A stretch of DNA of 34,354 nt, taken from positions 1 to 34,354 of the IMG/VR virus record IMGVR_UViG_3300049629_001406. One strand, given 5' to 3'. Position 1 is the stretch's first letter. Each line of letters begins with the position of its first letter. The DNA comes from a virus. Positions 7,649 to 15,613 of the stretch are shown here, in pieces. The notes under the pieces were generated by a model, which ran no database searches, was not told the DNA's origin, and worked only from the letters and a program-made list of their open reading frames with translations. A program made the position numbers and the translations under genes.

Positions 7649-7882
7649 ATGGCACTTTCGGCAGAACAGTTAGCTAAAGCAAAAGCTGAAGCAATACAAA
7701 TACTTGAATACTCAATCTATACGCTCGCGTTCGCCCTTGGGGTGGAAGACGCTGACCTCGAGGCCGATATGGTAAATCCGATTAATCTTGCTGTTGAGGA
7801 AAATACTGCACTGCTAGCACAGTATGACGGTTACGAATGTCTCAAGTTGCAATTGGCGGCGCTAGCAAGACTACAGGCGTAA
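7649..7882 (+). CDS. Small hypothetical helical protein
   Basis: 77 residues, Ala/Leu/Glu-rich and probably a bundle of three helices (SAEQLAKAKAEAIQILEYSI at the start, CLKLQLAALARLQA at the end). The gene starts 11 nt after the previous stop and lies in the same direction. No family is recognised. Confidence 0.6.
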   Translation: MALSAEQLAKAKAEAIQILEYSIYTLAFALGVEDADLEADMVNPINLAVEENTALLAQYDGYECLKLQLAALARLQA

Positions 7883-7889
7883 AATCGCC

Positions 7890-8198
7890 ATGAAGATAAC
7901 GCCAAAAATACCTAAACAGATTTCAATTGTCGAAGAGGCAATTAATTCTGGAAGATATGAAATTTGTCCAGACGTAGACCCAGACTTTCCAAATATTCAA
8001 GAGCCACTCAGTAATCCAAACAGAGACCAACAAGTTGCTGTATGGAATCCAAAATTGTTTTCTTTTGAACTACCCGACGGCGCTGCATTCTTTTGCGACT
8101 TATTGCAGTCGAGCGACCCACAGAAGAAGTGGGAAGAGACAGAGCAAGGCGACTTCATGCGCGACGAGGATGTAGAGGAGTTGTTTAATGAGGAGTAG
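7890..8198 (+). CDS. Small acidic hypothetical protein
   Basis: 102 residues, acidic at the C-terminus (MRDEDVEELFNEE), with a possible compact alpha/beta core (VAVWNPKLFSFELPDGAAFF). It starts 8 nt after the previous gene and overlaps the next by 11 nt. No motif of a known family was seen. Confidence 0.6.
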   Translation: MKITPKIPKQISIVEEAINSGRYEICPDVDPDFPNIQEPLSNPNRDQQVAVWNPKLFSFELPDGAAFFCDLLQSSDPQKKWEETEQGDFMRDEDVEELFNEE

Positions 8199-8508
8199 AG
8201 TCTCTGGTGGCGAAAATCTGTATGACGCAGATGGAGATATTGCGTACTACGAAACAGAACTGGCCGTATTGTCATACATACTTGGTTACGACCCGGAAAA
8301 CGTAGAATCATTCAATATTCCTGGAGCGGTTTCAGACATCAGGATGATGTGGAGATACAGCAGCGACTTGAGAGGTTCCTTGGAGCCCACCTACACCAAT
8401 AACTCAATACCTAGATTCCTCTCGAAAATGAATTCCAGAATGACGGACAGAGCGAGAAAAGCTAACTGGAACTTCACTCTTGCAAGGGCAGTAAAAAATG
8501 GACAATAA
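8188..8508 (+). CDS. Small hypothetical protein
   Basis: 106 residues. The N-terminal half is acidic, with a Tyr/Leu-rich helix (YYETELAVLSYILGYDPENV), and the C-terminal part is basic (MNSRMTDRARKANWNFTLAR). ATG 8188 overlaps the end of the preceding gene, and its own stop overlaps the next start by 11 nt, so the run is translationally coupled. No family recognised. Confidence 0.6.
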   Translation: MRSRVSGGENLYDADGDIAYYETELAVLSYILGYDPENVESFNIPGAVSDIRMMWRYSSDLRGSLEPTYTNNSIPRFLSKMNSRMTDRARKANWNFTLARAVKNGQ

Positions 8509-9256
8509 ACAACTCAGAACAGCAATGGTTACAGCATCTATATCAAAATATATGGCGACTACTATTTTGGGTGAGGATGGCGTCAGGATAGCTGCAACAG
8601 AAAGATTTGAATCCTCTACGAATATTAAAAATTGGAGAGATACCCTTAATCTAGACTTGTCAATTGCCGCAAGAGGAGCAACCGAGGGTCTCTGGTACAT
8701 TGACCAACTAGTGACACCAGAGTCCCCATGGGCAGATATGATGATAGTTGCACAAGCCCCTATCGAATTAATGATGTGCACAAAAAAACCAAATAAAATT
8801 CTTGCTTTCAACCCAGACCAGGCACCAACTCCAATTTTTCAGAAAATCAGATTCCCAAGTACCGAAGTATGTTTTGTAAATAATCAGGCACTTTGGAATT
8901 TTGAACATTTTGTACGAGACCAATCGATGGAGATTGACGGAAAACCATATGCTGACATTGACTACTCCGTAGTAGAAAAGTCAGAAATAGGACAAGGTGA
9001 GGCTGTAGATTTTGATTTGATTACAATGCAAGCGTTCGAATGCAACTCAAACGGGCAACTGTTGATTGATTGCATTGAGGCTCTAGCCGCTAATGGTGTG
9101 TTGCTTATAAACTTTAATAATAATTCTGGGAAACTTTATCGTGACGACTTCTGGTTTCATCCACACAATGAAATGCATCAAATTCTTAAGTCATATGATG
9201 GCTTTGTCTTTCACGACTCAGGCCAATACGGGTTCACGGTGTTTGTTAAGAATTGA
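8498..9256 (+). CDS. Hypothetical protein, possibly class I methyltransferase-like
   Basis: 252 residues. The C-terminal half has a pattern seen in Rossmann-fold methyltransferases: an FDLITMQAFE strand followed by a helix (LLIDCIEALAANGVLLINFN) and a terminal beta-hairpin (GFVFHDSGQYGFTVFVKN). However, no clear glycine-rich SAM-binding motif I (E/DxGxGxG) is present in the N-terminal half, so the resemblance may be only structural or accidental. It follows four small genes by overlap and is separated by 36 nt from oxygenase no. 5. Confidence 0.55.
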   Translation: MDNKQLRTAMVTASISKYMATTILGEDGVRIAATERFESSTNIKNWRDTLNLDLSIAARGATEGLWYIDQLVTPESPWADMMIVAQAPIELMMCTKKPNKILAFNPDQAPTPIFQKIRFPSTEVCFVNNQALWNFEHFVRDQSMEIDGKPYADIDYSVVEKSEIGQGEAVDFDLITMQAFECNSNGQLLIDCIEALAANGVLLINFNNNSGKLYRDDFWFHPHNEMHQILKSYDGFVFHDSGQYGFTVFVKN

Positions 9257-9292
9257 TACACGGCGTAAAAGTGCGTGTAGTCTTGGTGAACC

Positions 9293-9964
9293 ATGAAAGT
9301 ACTGGACAATTTTCTCGGAAGCTCGCTTCTTAGTTCAATATCAGATTCTCCTGATTTTTTTCCAGGATTGATGCAAGATGAGAGCAGAATAGCAAGCGAG
9401 CTCAATTCTTACCATAACGAGCAAGCAAGCTGTTATGCGCCATACATGTTCTGGGAGGGTTGGTGGTCTTCCCCGGTCGACACAATAAGGAAGCGCGTAA
9501 TTAGAAACATATGGGAGAGCAACCTACCCGTACCATCTGGCGAGGTTCTTGGCTTTGAGTATTGGACAAGAACTTTCGGGCCAGGTCAATTCCTTGGTCC
9601 GCACGTAGATGAGGATACATTCCTATATCAAGACACAAAAATTTACAATGGGCCAGAAATAGGTTGCGTTTACTATGGACCATCTAAAGAAAATGTTGTA
9701 GGTGGATTTCTTGAACTGTTTGAATCAAAGCTTACTTTCGGAGAAAAAAATGCGCTTGAATGGGAAAATCTTGAAAAAAAATTAGACCCAATTGAGCTGC
9801 GAGAAAGAATCGCTTTTAAAGAAAATAGATTAATAATATTTGACGCAGGAAGGGTCTTACATCAAACCAGCCCATGCGTTTCTGGAATAAGAAATGTAAT
9901 GGTTGTGAATGTTTGGCTTAAATCAAATCCTCCGGTAGACATGGCTAATTTTGTTTATGAGTAG
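9293..9964 (+). CDS. 2OG-Fe(II) oxygenase, divergent type (no. 5)
   Basis: 223 residues. H104 and D106 (GPHVDEDTF), a central strand ending CVYYGP, an inserted charged helix (about 149-175) inside the beta-helix, distal H190 (VLHQTSP) and R200, again ten residues later. The usual YLNDxYxGGEL core is replaced by VVGGFLELF (about 135-143), so it belongs to a different subfamily from nos. 1-4. GGTG upstream is a weak ribosome-binding site for ATG 9293. It overlaps the next oxygenase by 8 nt. Confidence 0.8.
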   Translation: MKVLDNFLGSSLLSSISDSPDFFPGLMQDESRIASELNSYHNEQASCYAPYMFWEGWWSSPVDTIRKRVIRNIWESNLPVPSGEVLGFEYWTRTFGPGQFLGPHVDEDTFLYQDTKIYNGPEIGCVYYGPSKENVVGGFLELFESKLTFGEKNALEWENLEKKLDPIELRERIAFKENRLIIFDAGRVLHQTSPCVSGIRNVMVVNVWLKSNPPVDMANFVYE

Positions 9965-10583
9965 AGATTTCAAAAAGATAAATCTAATAAGTCTGGATGT
10001 ATTTACAACTAACATCACAAATATTGATAACGATTTAATCGCTAGGGAAATAGACGAATATTCTGGAGCTTTACCCTATATTAAGGACCCAAGTCCAGCT
10101 CATACGTTCTACGAGGATAGACATTATCCGTTTTCAATGCCTGAATGCTCAAAACTTATTGATGAGTTAAGAACTGCTGTAAATTCGATTATTGGCAAGG
10201 AGATGGAGCTTGACTCAATATGGACATTAACCCTTGAGCACGGACAGTCCGTTGCTGGCCATACGCATAGGGTAAACACGCACCTTCATCCAAATGATTA
10301 CTTTTCAATTTCTTACTATGTCAATGCCCCGGATGGAAGTGCGGATTTAATATTTTTAACTAATCACTGCAATTTGATAGAGAATTCTTACGCAATATCC
10401 ACAAAAACTGGAATGTTGGTTATATTTAATTCCTATATTCATCACATGACGAATAGACACTACGGTGAAGAAAAAAGAATTGTCGTAAGTGCAAATTTTA
10501 AACCCAAAAACGAGAATATGACTGCCGTGCCGGATTGGTCCGAGTATTCAATTAATGGTCCGTCTGCTATTAAAATCCGGTAA
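9957..10583 (+). CDS. 2OG-Fe(II) oxygenase, 2OG-FeII_Oxy_5-like (no. 6)
   Basis: 208 residues from ATG 9957 (overlapping the preceding stop; an in-frame TTG at 9951 is less likely). The region THLHPNDYFSISYYVNAPDG (H109, H111, D114, then SISYYV) followed by GMLVIFNSYIHHMTNR (distal H162/H163) and R174 fits the family that has HxHPN...SGVYYV...H...R signatures. Members are putative 2OG oxygenases with unknown substrate. It is sequence-divergent from the P4H-like neighbours, so the cluster contains at least three oxygenase subfamilies. Confidence 0.75.
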   Translation: MSRDFKKINLISLDVFTTNITNIDNDLIAREIDEYSGALPYIKDPSPAHTFYEDRHYPFSMPECSKLIDELRTAVNSIIGKEMELDSIWTLTLEHGQSVAGHTHRVNTHLHPNDYFSISYYVNAPDGSADLIFLTNHCNLIENSYAISTKTGMLVIFNSYIHHMTNRHYGEEKRIVVSANFKPKNENMTAVPDWSEYSINGPSAIKIR

Positions 10584-10601
10584 CTATGGTATGTTTTTGC
10601 C

Positions 10602-11462
10602 ATGAATTGTGAAGCAATAAATCTTGGAGGTGGGGTGGTCGTTTTTGAGAACGCCATAGATGTTCCTCAAAAAGAGATTATAAGCCTTATAGACGAACTG
10701 TCAGAAAAGTCTTTAAGCGAGCAATATGAGTATGTTAAAAACGATAGCGGCGAAGTTACGCATGCAATAAACAAAAGTGGTTTTATTTTTGAGCTTGAGT
10801 CAATATCAAAAACACCAATAAGAATACAAAACCTTAACCATCAGTTTTTTTGGGATTGCGAAAAAACAATTTACAGTTGCCTGATGCAATATATAGAATT
10901 GTTTCCGTGGGTTCTGCAGTGTCTTTGGTGGAAAACAGAGGGCCATGCATTAAAATATCCGACTGGTTCAAAGCTTGGGCTGCATTGCGACAACGACGTC
11001 AACTACAGGTACGGCCAGTTCCCTCCTGTTGAGAATGCAACAAGGGCAGTTATAACTGTTTTGGTTTATATCAACGATAGTTGCGATGAAGGAGAATGCG
11101 ACGATAACTCTTTTTCTGGTGGAGAAATGGTTGTGCCTCACGCTGGGGTTACTGTCAAACCTAAAAGCGGAAATATAGTATTCATGCCATCAAACTATCT
11201 TGGTGCACATGAAATACTTGAAGTCACCTCTGGGTGCCGATACACATATCTCACTTTGTTCTCTCAGGGTTCAGAGCAAATTGATAGGGGCATATCCCCA
11301 ATGGACCCAGACTTGTACACAGACAGGCCAATTGGTGGTCAGTGGTGGATGAAGAATGTAATATCTGACTATGACGAATATCTAATGAAAAAATATGGCG
11401 ATGAAGGAAAAATACCAAATGAAGTCATGCCGTTCAAGTCGCGAAAGAATGACCACAAGTGA
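10602..11462 (+). CDS. 2OG-Fe(II) oxygenase, LGGGVVVF subfamily (no. 7)
   Basis: 286 residues. It opens with NLGGGVVVFENAID (8-20), has an IELFPWVLQCLWWKTEGHAL block (98-117), H128 and D130 (GLHCDNDVNY), an enlarged loop before FSGGEMVVP, KPKSGNIVFMPSNY, distal H203 and R213 (GCRYTYLTLFSQG). The same layout is shared with nos. 8 to 11, which makes a five-member paralogous family within this window. A C-terminal extension of about 60 residues follows the core. ATG 10602 has no evident Shine-Dalgarno. The stop overlaps the GTG start of no. 8. Confidence 0.86.
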   Translation: MNCEAINLGGGVVVFENAIDVPQKEIISLIDELSEKSLSEQYEYVKNDSGEVTHAINKSGFIFELESISKTPIRIQNLNHQFFWDCEKTIYSCLMQYIELFPWVLQCLWWKTEGHALKYPTGSKLGLHCDNDVNYRYGQFPPVENATRAVITVLVYINDSCDEGECDDNSFSGGEMVVPHAGVTVKPKSGNIVFMPSNYLGAHEILEVTSGCRYTYLTLFSQGSEQIDRGISPMDPDLYTDRPIGGQWWMKNVISDYDEYLMKKYGDEGKIPNEVMPFKSRKNDHK

Positions 11463-12370
11463 TTTTTAATAACGTAAAAGCCGAACATCTTGGTGGGGGT
11501 GTTGTTGTATTTCGCAATGCCATATCCATAAATTGGACGTTTGCTAATGATATCTCAAAAGAGATAGTTGATAGAGAAGTTGCAGAAATGTATTCTCCAG
11601 CAATAAACCCAGACAGCGGCCAAGAGGAATACGTAAATAGAAGTGGCTATTTCTTCTCTAAAAATGGAATTGATAAAATGCCAAAAAGAGGCTCTAGGGT
11701 GCATCAGGATACAAGAGCCGAGGTTGTTGAGCTGTTCACGTTTTTGGAAGATTCAAAAGATAAGTATTTACTCAAATACATGCACATGTTCCCCTTGGCG
11801 TACAAGAATATTTGGTGGAAAGTTAAAGGCCATTTAGTCAACTATTCGTCCGAGTGTGGTGGTTATATAGGTGAACACAGCGACACAAGCGTTGACTATG
11901 TATACGGAATACCTCATCCACCTCACCAGCTTGCTTCACGCAACACTCTGTCTTGTTTAGTGTATTTTGGCAGCTGCATTGATGGTCTTGGTTCTCGAGG
12001 TTTTCCTTTCGAAGGTTTTGGTCCAGGTGATTTCACTGGCGGACATCATAAATTTACTTATCTTGATATTGAGTACATCCCAAACCGTGGTGACATATTG
12101 ATGTTCCCGTCAAATTATGTTGCAGCACATGAAGTAACTCCTGTCAAGTCTGGGGATAGATTCACTTATCTTGGTTGGTACGCCCATGGAACGCCGAATC
12201 CAAACGTAAATGAGGAAGTTGAAGACCCAGAGGTAAACCCAGAAAAAGCTGCAATATCTTCAAACGTATATATCCCATATTTGAGAGAAAAGTTTTTAGA
12301 GTATCTAGATTCTGTTGGTGAGGACAAGTCTTCCAAGACATACAGACTGGTACTCGGGGAAAGCCTATGA
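11459..12370 (+). CDS. 2OG-Fe(II) oxygenase, LGGGVVVF subfamily (no. 8)
   Basis: 303 residues from GTG 11459, which overlaps the previous stop by 4 nt. HLGGGVVVFRNAIS is at 10-23, MHMFPLAYKNIWWKVKGHLV at 108-126, H140 and D142 (GEHSDTSVDY), FTGGHHKFTYLDIEYIPNRG in the core, distal H224 (AAHEVTPV) and R234. The usual GGEL is replaced by GGHHKF, as in no. 11 (GGHLKF). The catalytic residues are complete, so activity is expected; the substrate is unknown. Confidence 0.85.
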   Translation: MIFNNVKAEHLGGGVVVFRNAISINWTFANDISKEIVDREVAEMYSPAINPDSGQEEYVNRSGYFFSKNGIDKMPKRGSRVHQDTRAEVVELFTFLEDSKDKYLLKYMHMFPLAYKNIWWKVKGHLVNYSSECGGYIGEHSDTSVDYVYGIPHPPHQLASRNTLSCLVYFGSCIDGLGSRGFPFEGFGPGDFTGGHHKFTYLDIEYIPNRGDILMFPSNYVAAHEVTPVKSGDRFTYLGWYAHGTPNPNVNEEVEDPEVNPEKAAISSNVYIPYLREKFLEYLDSVGEDKSSKTYRLVLGESL

Positions 12371-13095
12371 AGTTAATACACCTGGGCAGTGGAATAGTGT
12401 TAGTGCGAAATTTAGTCCAAATTTCGCACGATGATACTAATGAAATAAATCACATATTTGAATCAACCGCCCCACAGGGGTATTCGATTGTGGATGGAAA
12501 AACAATAAGTGATGGTGGTTATGAGTTTGATGAAATTAGCAAAAGTAAATCTCCAACTAGATACACGAACATAGGTGAATTCGACATAACCAAAAAACTC
12601 AGAGAATCTATATATTCAGCGGTAGTTGAGTATTGCAAAGTTTTTCCGGTTGCCTTGGAGTGTATAACTGGGCAAACTGATGGCTATTTAATTAGATATG
12701 GCGATGGTAACGATATGGGGCCGCATTCAGACTGCAATATACCTTATAAGCCTGGAACTCTTGAGCCAATGACAACAAGCCCTGCGTTCAACACACTTAC
12801 AACGTCAATATTTTTGAATGACTCATATTCTGGTGGTGATGTTATATTTAGGATATGGGGAATAAACGTTAAGCCAGAAGCAGGTTCAGCAATTATCTAC
12901 CCATCAAACTTCATAGGGTGCCACGAGGTTTCAGAGGTGAGCGGAGGGGAGAGATGGGCTTTCCTGAGCTGGTTCTTTCATGGCAACGGGCAAGAAGAAA
13001 AAGAAGGCTCATACGAATGGGCTCAGGAGCTTAAAAGTAATTCTGGGACAGGAAACAATCTTCAGAAAACAGTTCTCGTTGGGGAAGTTGACTAA
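12367..13095 (+). CDS. 2OG-Fe(II) oxygenase, LGGGVVVF subfamily (no. 9)
   Basis: 242 residues, the shortest of the LGGGVVVF group. HLGSGIVLVRNLV (5-17), YCKVFPVALECITGQTDGYL (89-108, with the WWK block lost), H120 and D122 (GPHSDCN), FLNDSYSGGDVIF (149-161), KPEAGSAIIYPSNF, H186 (GCHEVSEV) and R196. It is the last gene on the plus strand. Its TAA shares bases 13093-13094 with the TAG of the oppositely oriented dehydrogenase-like gene, so the two operons collide end to end without an intergenic terminator. Confidence 0.85.
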   Translation: MKLIHLGSGIVLVRNLVQISHDDTNEINHIFESTAPQGYSIVDGKTISDGGYEFDEISKSKSPTRYTNIGEFDITKKLRESIYSAVVEYCKVFPVALECITGQTDGYLIRYGDGNDMGPHSDCNIPYKPGTLEPMTTSPAFNTLTTSIFLNDSYSGGDVIFRIWGINVKPEAGSAIIYPSNFIGCHEVSEVSGGERWAFLSWFFHGNGQEEKEGSYEWAQELKSNSGTGNNLQKTVLVGEVD

Positions 13096-13634
13096 AAAAG
13101 TCTTTTAAATCTTGTTCTATTTAATGCTTTTGCTGATTCTTGGACAATGTGCACTTTCCAAATTCCGTCGGAAAATAAAGATTCAACAACTTTTGCAAAC
13201 TCCGATTGACCAGACAGATATAAGTCTCTCTTATCCTCACCGCCACCTTGGTCATACCCAATTGGGTAACCCCTAAACAGTGCCTCTACATATTTTATAT
13301 CTGCAGATTCTGCTATTTCACTTATTTCTTTCTCTGAAGATTCACCGCTGAGATTATTCCCGTCTACATATATCCCATCAAATTTGTTGTCTGCGGCCGA
13401 ATTGATTGTGTCTATTCCTGCCCCAAGCCTGCCAATGCAAAATACAACATCTGAAGAATTAAAAAGTTCCCTTATGCTTTCGTGCTCTATTGAGCCTTCA
13501 AGGTTTCTCCCATTTTGTTTTGTTTGCTCAGAGCGGCCCTCTGACGTCCAGTGAATTTTATTTCCTGAATTAATCATGCTTGCCGCTATGGTGAGCCCCA
13601 TATTCCCCATTGAAACAATTCCTATATTCGCCAC
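13092..13634 (-). CDS. Truncated NAD(P)-binding dehydrogenase-like protein
   Basis: 180 residues from GTG 13634 (TTG 13640, overlapping the upstream stop, is the alternative). ANIGIVSMGNMGLTIAASMI at the N-terminus is a GxxxMGxxG dinucleotide-binding motif of the 6-phosphogluconate/3-hydroxyisobutyrate dehydrogenase group. SSDVVFCIGRLGAG fits the next strand of the Rossmann fold. Whole members of this family run to about 290 residues with a helical dimerisation domain. Here the protein stops at ESAKALNRTRFKRLF, exactly where that second domain would begin. It is either a stand-alone Rossmann protein or a remnant. It is the last gene of the minus-strand accessory operon. Confidence 0.65.
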   Translation of the reverse strand: MANIGIVSMGNMGLTIAASMINSGNKIHWTSEGRSEQTKQNGRNLEGSIEHESIRELFNSSDVVFCIGRLGAGIDTINSAADNKFDGIYVDGNNLSGESSEKEISEIAESADIKYVEALFRGYPIGYDQGGGEDKRDLYLSGQSEFAKVVESLFSDGIWKVHIVQESAKALNRTRFKRLF

Positions 13635-13636
13635 TA

Positions 13637-14626
13637 TCAATCAAGCTTTCTGTTTAGCGGATTTATGTAACCTTTTTCCCCTTCGAGGTTCCTCACTAGA
13701 TAGTCAATTTTGTTGACATTTTCTTTTAGGTGAGAGTAATTCTGCTTGATGTGATTTGAGTACTTTTGATAATCATCGTAAACAGTGTCTATCCAGTGTG
13801 GGACACACCAGCTTGAAACCTCATCCGGCTCGGCAACTTCGAGTCTGATGTTTATGTCTGGGCTGCCTTGCGAGAAGAACTCCAAGTATGCATACCTTGT
13901 TCCACCAGTTACTTCGTTAACTCCGTGGGATGCGACATAGTTTGTTGGGAAGATTATGATGTCGCCCTTTTTGGCCTGATGGCTTATGTTTAGGTATGGA
14001 AAATACAATTCGCCACCGCTGTAATTTGTGCCATCAAGCTGGTCGACAGAATCAACGCAATCGTTTATGTACAGAAGTACGGCAACAGTCTGCCTTGCTC
14101 CAACCTGCCCGTAAGGAATATATCTTTCTCCACCAGTAGCTCTATAGTTGGTGTCGTTGTCATTATGCAGACCAAGATGCTTACCTGGGTCGTATCTAAG
14201 AACATGGCCACGGTTTCTCCACCATATGGTTCCAACCACCAGGGGGAACATGTCTATGTACCTGATTAACGTTTTGTAGATGGAGTCTTCCCATCCTCTG
14301 ATTATTTCGACTATTTCTTCTTCTGTTCCGTCCTGTACTGGCTCGAGGACTCTTACTGGAACAGTTTCAACTTGTTCAATCGAGAACTTGTTTCCGTCTT
14401 CGTTTTTTGCGTAAACAACACCGTTTTTGTCAATGTCGTATTTCCATCTTTGTTGGTGTGCAGCTAGCGCGTTATCGTCTATCCACTTTGACATCAATGG
14501 CAGGTCTACATCCATCACATCATGAAAAACAACAACCCCACCACCAAGGTCGGTGAACTTAAGATTGCGTATTTCCTCTAGTACTTCACCTGAAATGTCT
14601 GGTGTATCAACTTCATATCGTTTCAA
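13637..14626 (-). CDS. 2OG-Fe(II) oxygenase, LGGGVVVF subfamily (no. 10)
   Basis: 329 residues from TTG 14626, preceded at 7 nt by AGAGGTG. DLGGGVVVFHDVMDV (26-40), YIDMFPLVVGTIWWRNRGHV (123-142), H154 and D156 (GLHNDNDTNY), YSGGELYFPYLNI (202-214), KKGDIIIFPTNY, distal H234 (ASHGVNEV) and R244. It is the closest relative of no. 11, directly upstream, with which it overlaps by 14 nt. An approximately 70-residue C-terminal extension ends in a basic tail. Together with no. 11 it forms a tandem duplicate pair pointing towards the three plus-strand relatives. Confidence 0.87.
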   Translation of the reverse strand: MKRYEVDTPDISGEVLEEIRNLKFTDLGGGVVVFHDVMDVDLPLMSKWIDDNALAAHQQRWKYDIDKNGVVYAKNEDGNKFSIEQVETVPVRVLEPVQDGTEEEIVEIIRGWEDSIYKTLIRYIDMFPLVVGTIWWRNRGHVLRYDPGKHLGLHNDNDTNYRATGGERYIPYGQVGARQTVAVLLYINDCVDSVDQLDGTNYSGGELYFPYLNISHQAKKGDIIIFPTNYVASHGVNEVTGGTRYAYLEFFSQGSPDINIRLEVAEPDEVSSWCVPHWIDTVYDDYQKYSNHIKQNYSHLKENVNKIDYLVRNLEGEKGYINPLNRKLD

Positions 14627-15611
14627 CTTGGTTCACCTCTTGAGTCGTGTGTGTTTCACCGTACTGCGTTACGCACCTGTTTTGGAAAACAGGATTGGAG
14701 CCAAGTTCTAAGCCTGGTGTTGGTTTTGACCAAATTGAATACTCTGATTTGCAATAAAGTTCGTAGTCGTCGTAAATGTTGTCAAACCAGACTGGCTCGC
14801 ACCATTGAATGCTTGCGTCTTTCTCCTTAATTCTTATATTCGCCGCATTGTCGGTTCCGCCTTGACCAAAGAATGAAAGATATGCGTACCTAGTTCCACC
14901 CTCCATTTTTGTTACTCCGTGTGCGCAGATGTAGTTCGTTGGGAACATGATGATGTCCCCTTTTCTTGGCTTGTAGTCAATCCCGAGATACGTGAACTTA
15001 AGGTGCCCACCAGCGAAGTTTGTTCCATCAAGCTCATCAGCGCTGTCAACACAATCATTGAAATATGCCAAAGCCCCAGCTGTCTGCCTGAGAGCCACCT
15101 GCCCGCGTGGCATATATCTGACGCCCTGGGTCACCTTGTAGTTGGTGTCGTTGTCTTGGTGCCATCCAAGTATTCCGCCACCGTCGTATCTGAGGATGTG
15201 ACCCCTGGTTTTCCACCATAGGCTCCCAACGATTAACGGGAACATGTCCGTATAGCGAATCAGGCACTTGTAGATGGCGTCCTCAAGGCCTGTGAAGTAT
15301 TTGACTACATCTGGGCTTGTCGCCTCTGTAACGGGCTCTAGGAGCCTTACAGGGGCGTTTGGGACGTCTTCTAGGCGATACCTGAAGCCATCTTCGTTGA
15401 TGCCATACTCAACCCCGTCCTCATCGGTGATATATGACCACCGGCTCTTGTGTGCTTCGGCTGCGCACTCGTCAATATGGCTCAAAATTGACTGCTCGAC
15501 ATTGAATGCATTTCTGAAAACAACTATCCCACTTCCAAGGTCGTCAACAGTTAATTGACTAATCTCCAGAAGCTCTTGCGCTCCAATGTGTGGAGTGGAT
15601 GGCATTTTCAT
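14613..15611 (-). CDS. 2OG-Fe(II) oxygenase, LGGGVVVF subfamily (no. 11)
   Basis: 332 residues from ATG 15611. DLGSGIVVFRNAFNV (24-38), YTDMFPLIVGSLWWKTRGHI (120-139), H151 and D153 (GWHQDNDTNY), FAGGHLKFTYLGI (199-211), KPRKGDIIMFPTNY, H231 (CAHGVTKM) and R241. It shares with no. 10 the insert VDS.D.LDGTN before the core strand, showing recent common descent. An approximately 80-residue C-terminal extension ends in a Thr/Gln-rich stretch. The gene starts 2 nt after the glutathione-peroxidase-like stop. Confidence 0.87.
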   Translation of the reverse strand: MKMPSTPHIGAQELLEISQLTVDDLGSGIVVFRNAFNVEQSILSHIDECAAEAHKSRWSYITDEDGVEYGINEDGFRYRLEDVPNAPVRLLEPVTEATSPDVVKYFTGLEDAIYKCLIRYTDMFPLIVGSLWWKTRGHILRYDGGGILGWHQDNDTNYKVTQGVRYMPRGQVALRQTAGALAYFNDCVDSADELDGTNFAGGHLKFTYLGIDYKPRKGDIIMFPTNYICAHGVTKMEGGTRYAYLSFFGQGGTDNAANIRIKEKDASIQWCEPVWFDNIYDDYELYCKSEYSIWSKPTPGLELGSNPVFQNRCVTQYGETHTTQEVNQVETI

Positions 15612-15613
15612 GA

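Noticed and set aside
8498-9256. Assignment as SAM-dependent methyltransferase
   Set aside because: Only the C-terminal strand-helix pattern fits; the glycine-rich SAM motif is not visible, so it is left as hypothetical.
13081-13105. Possible bidirectional terminator at the convergent junction (GACT-AAAAA-AGTC with T-rich flank)
   Set aside because: Only a 4-bp stem within coding sequence of both genes; too weak to call.
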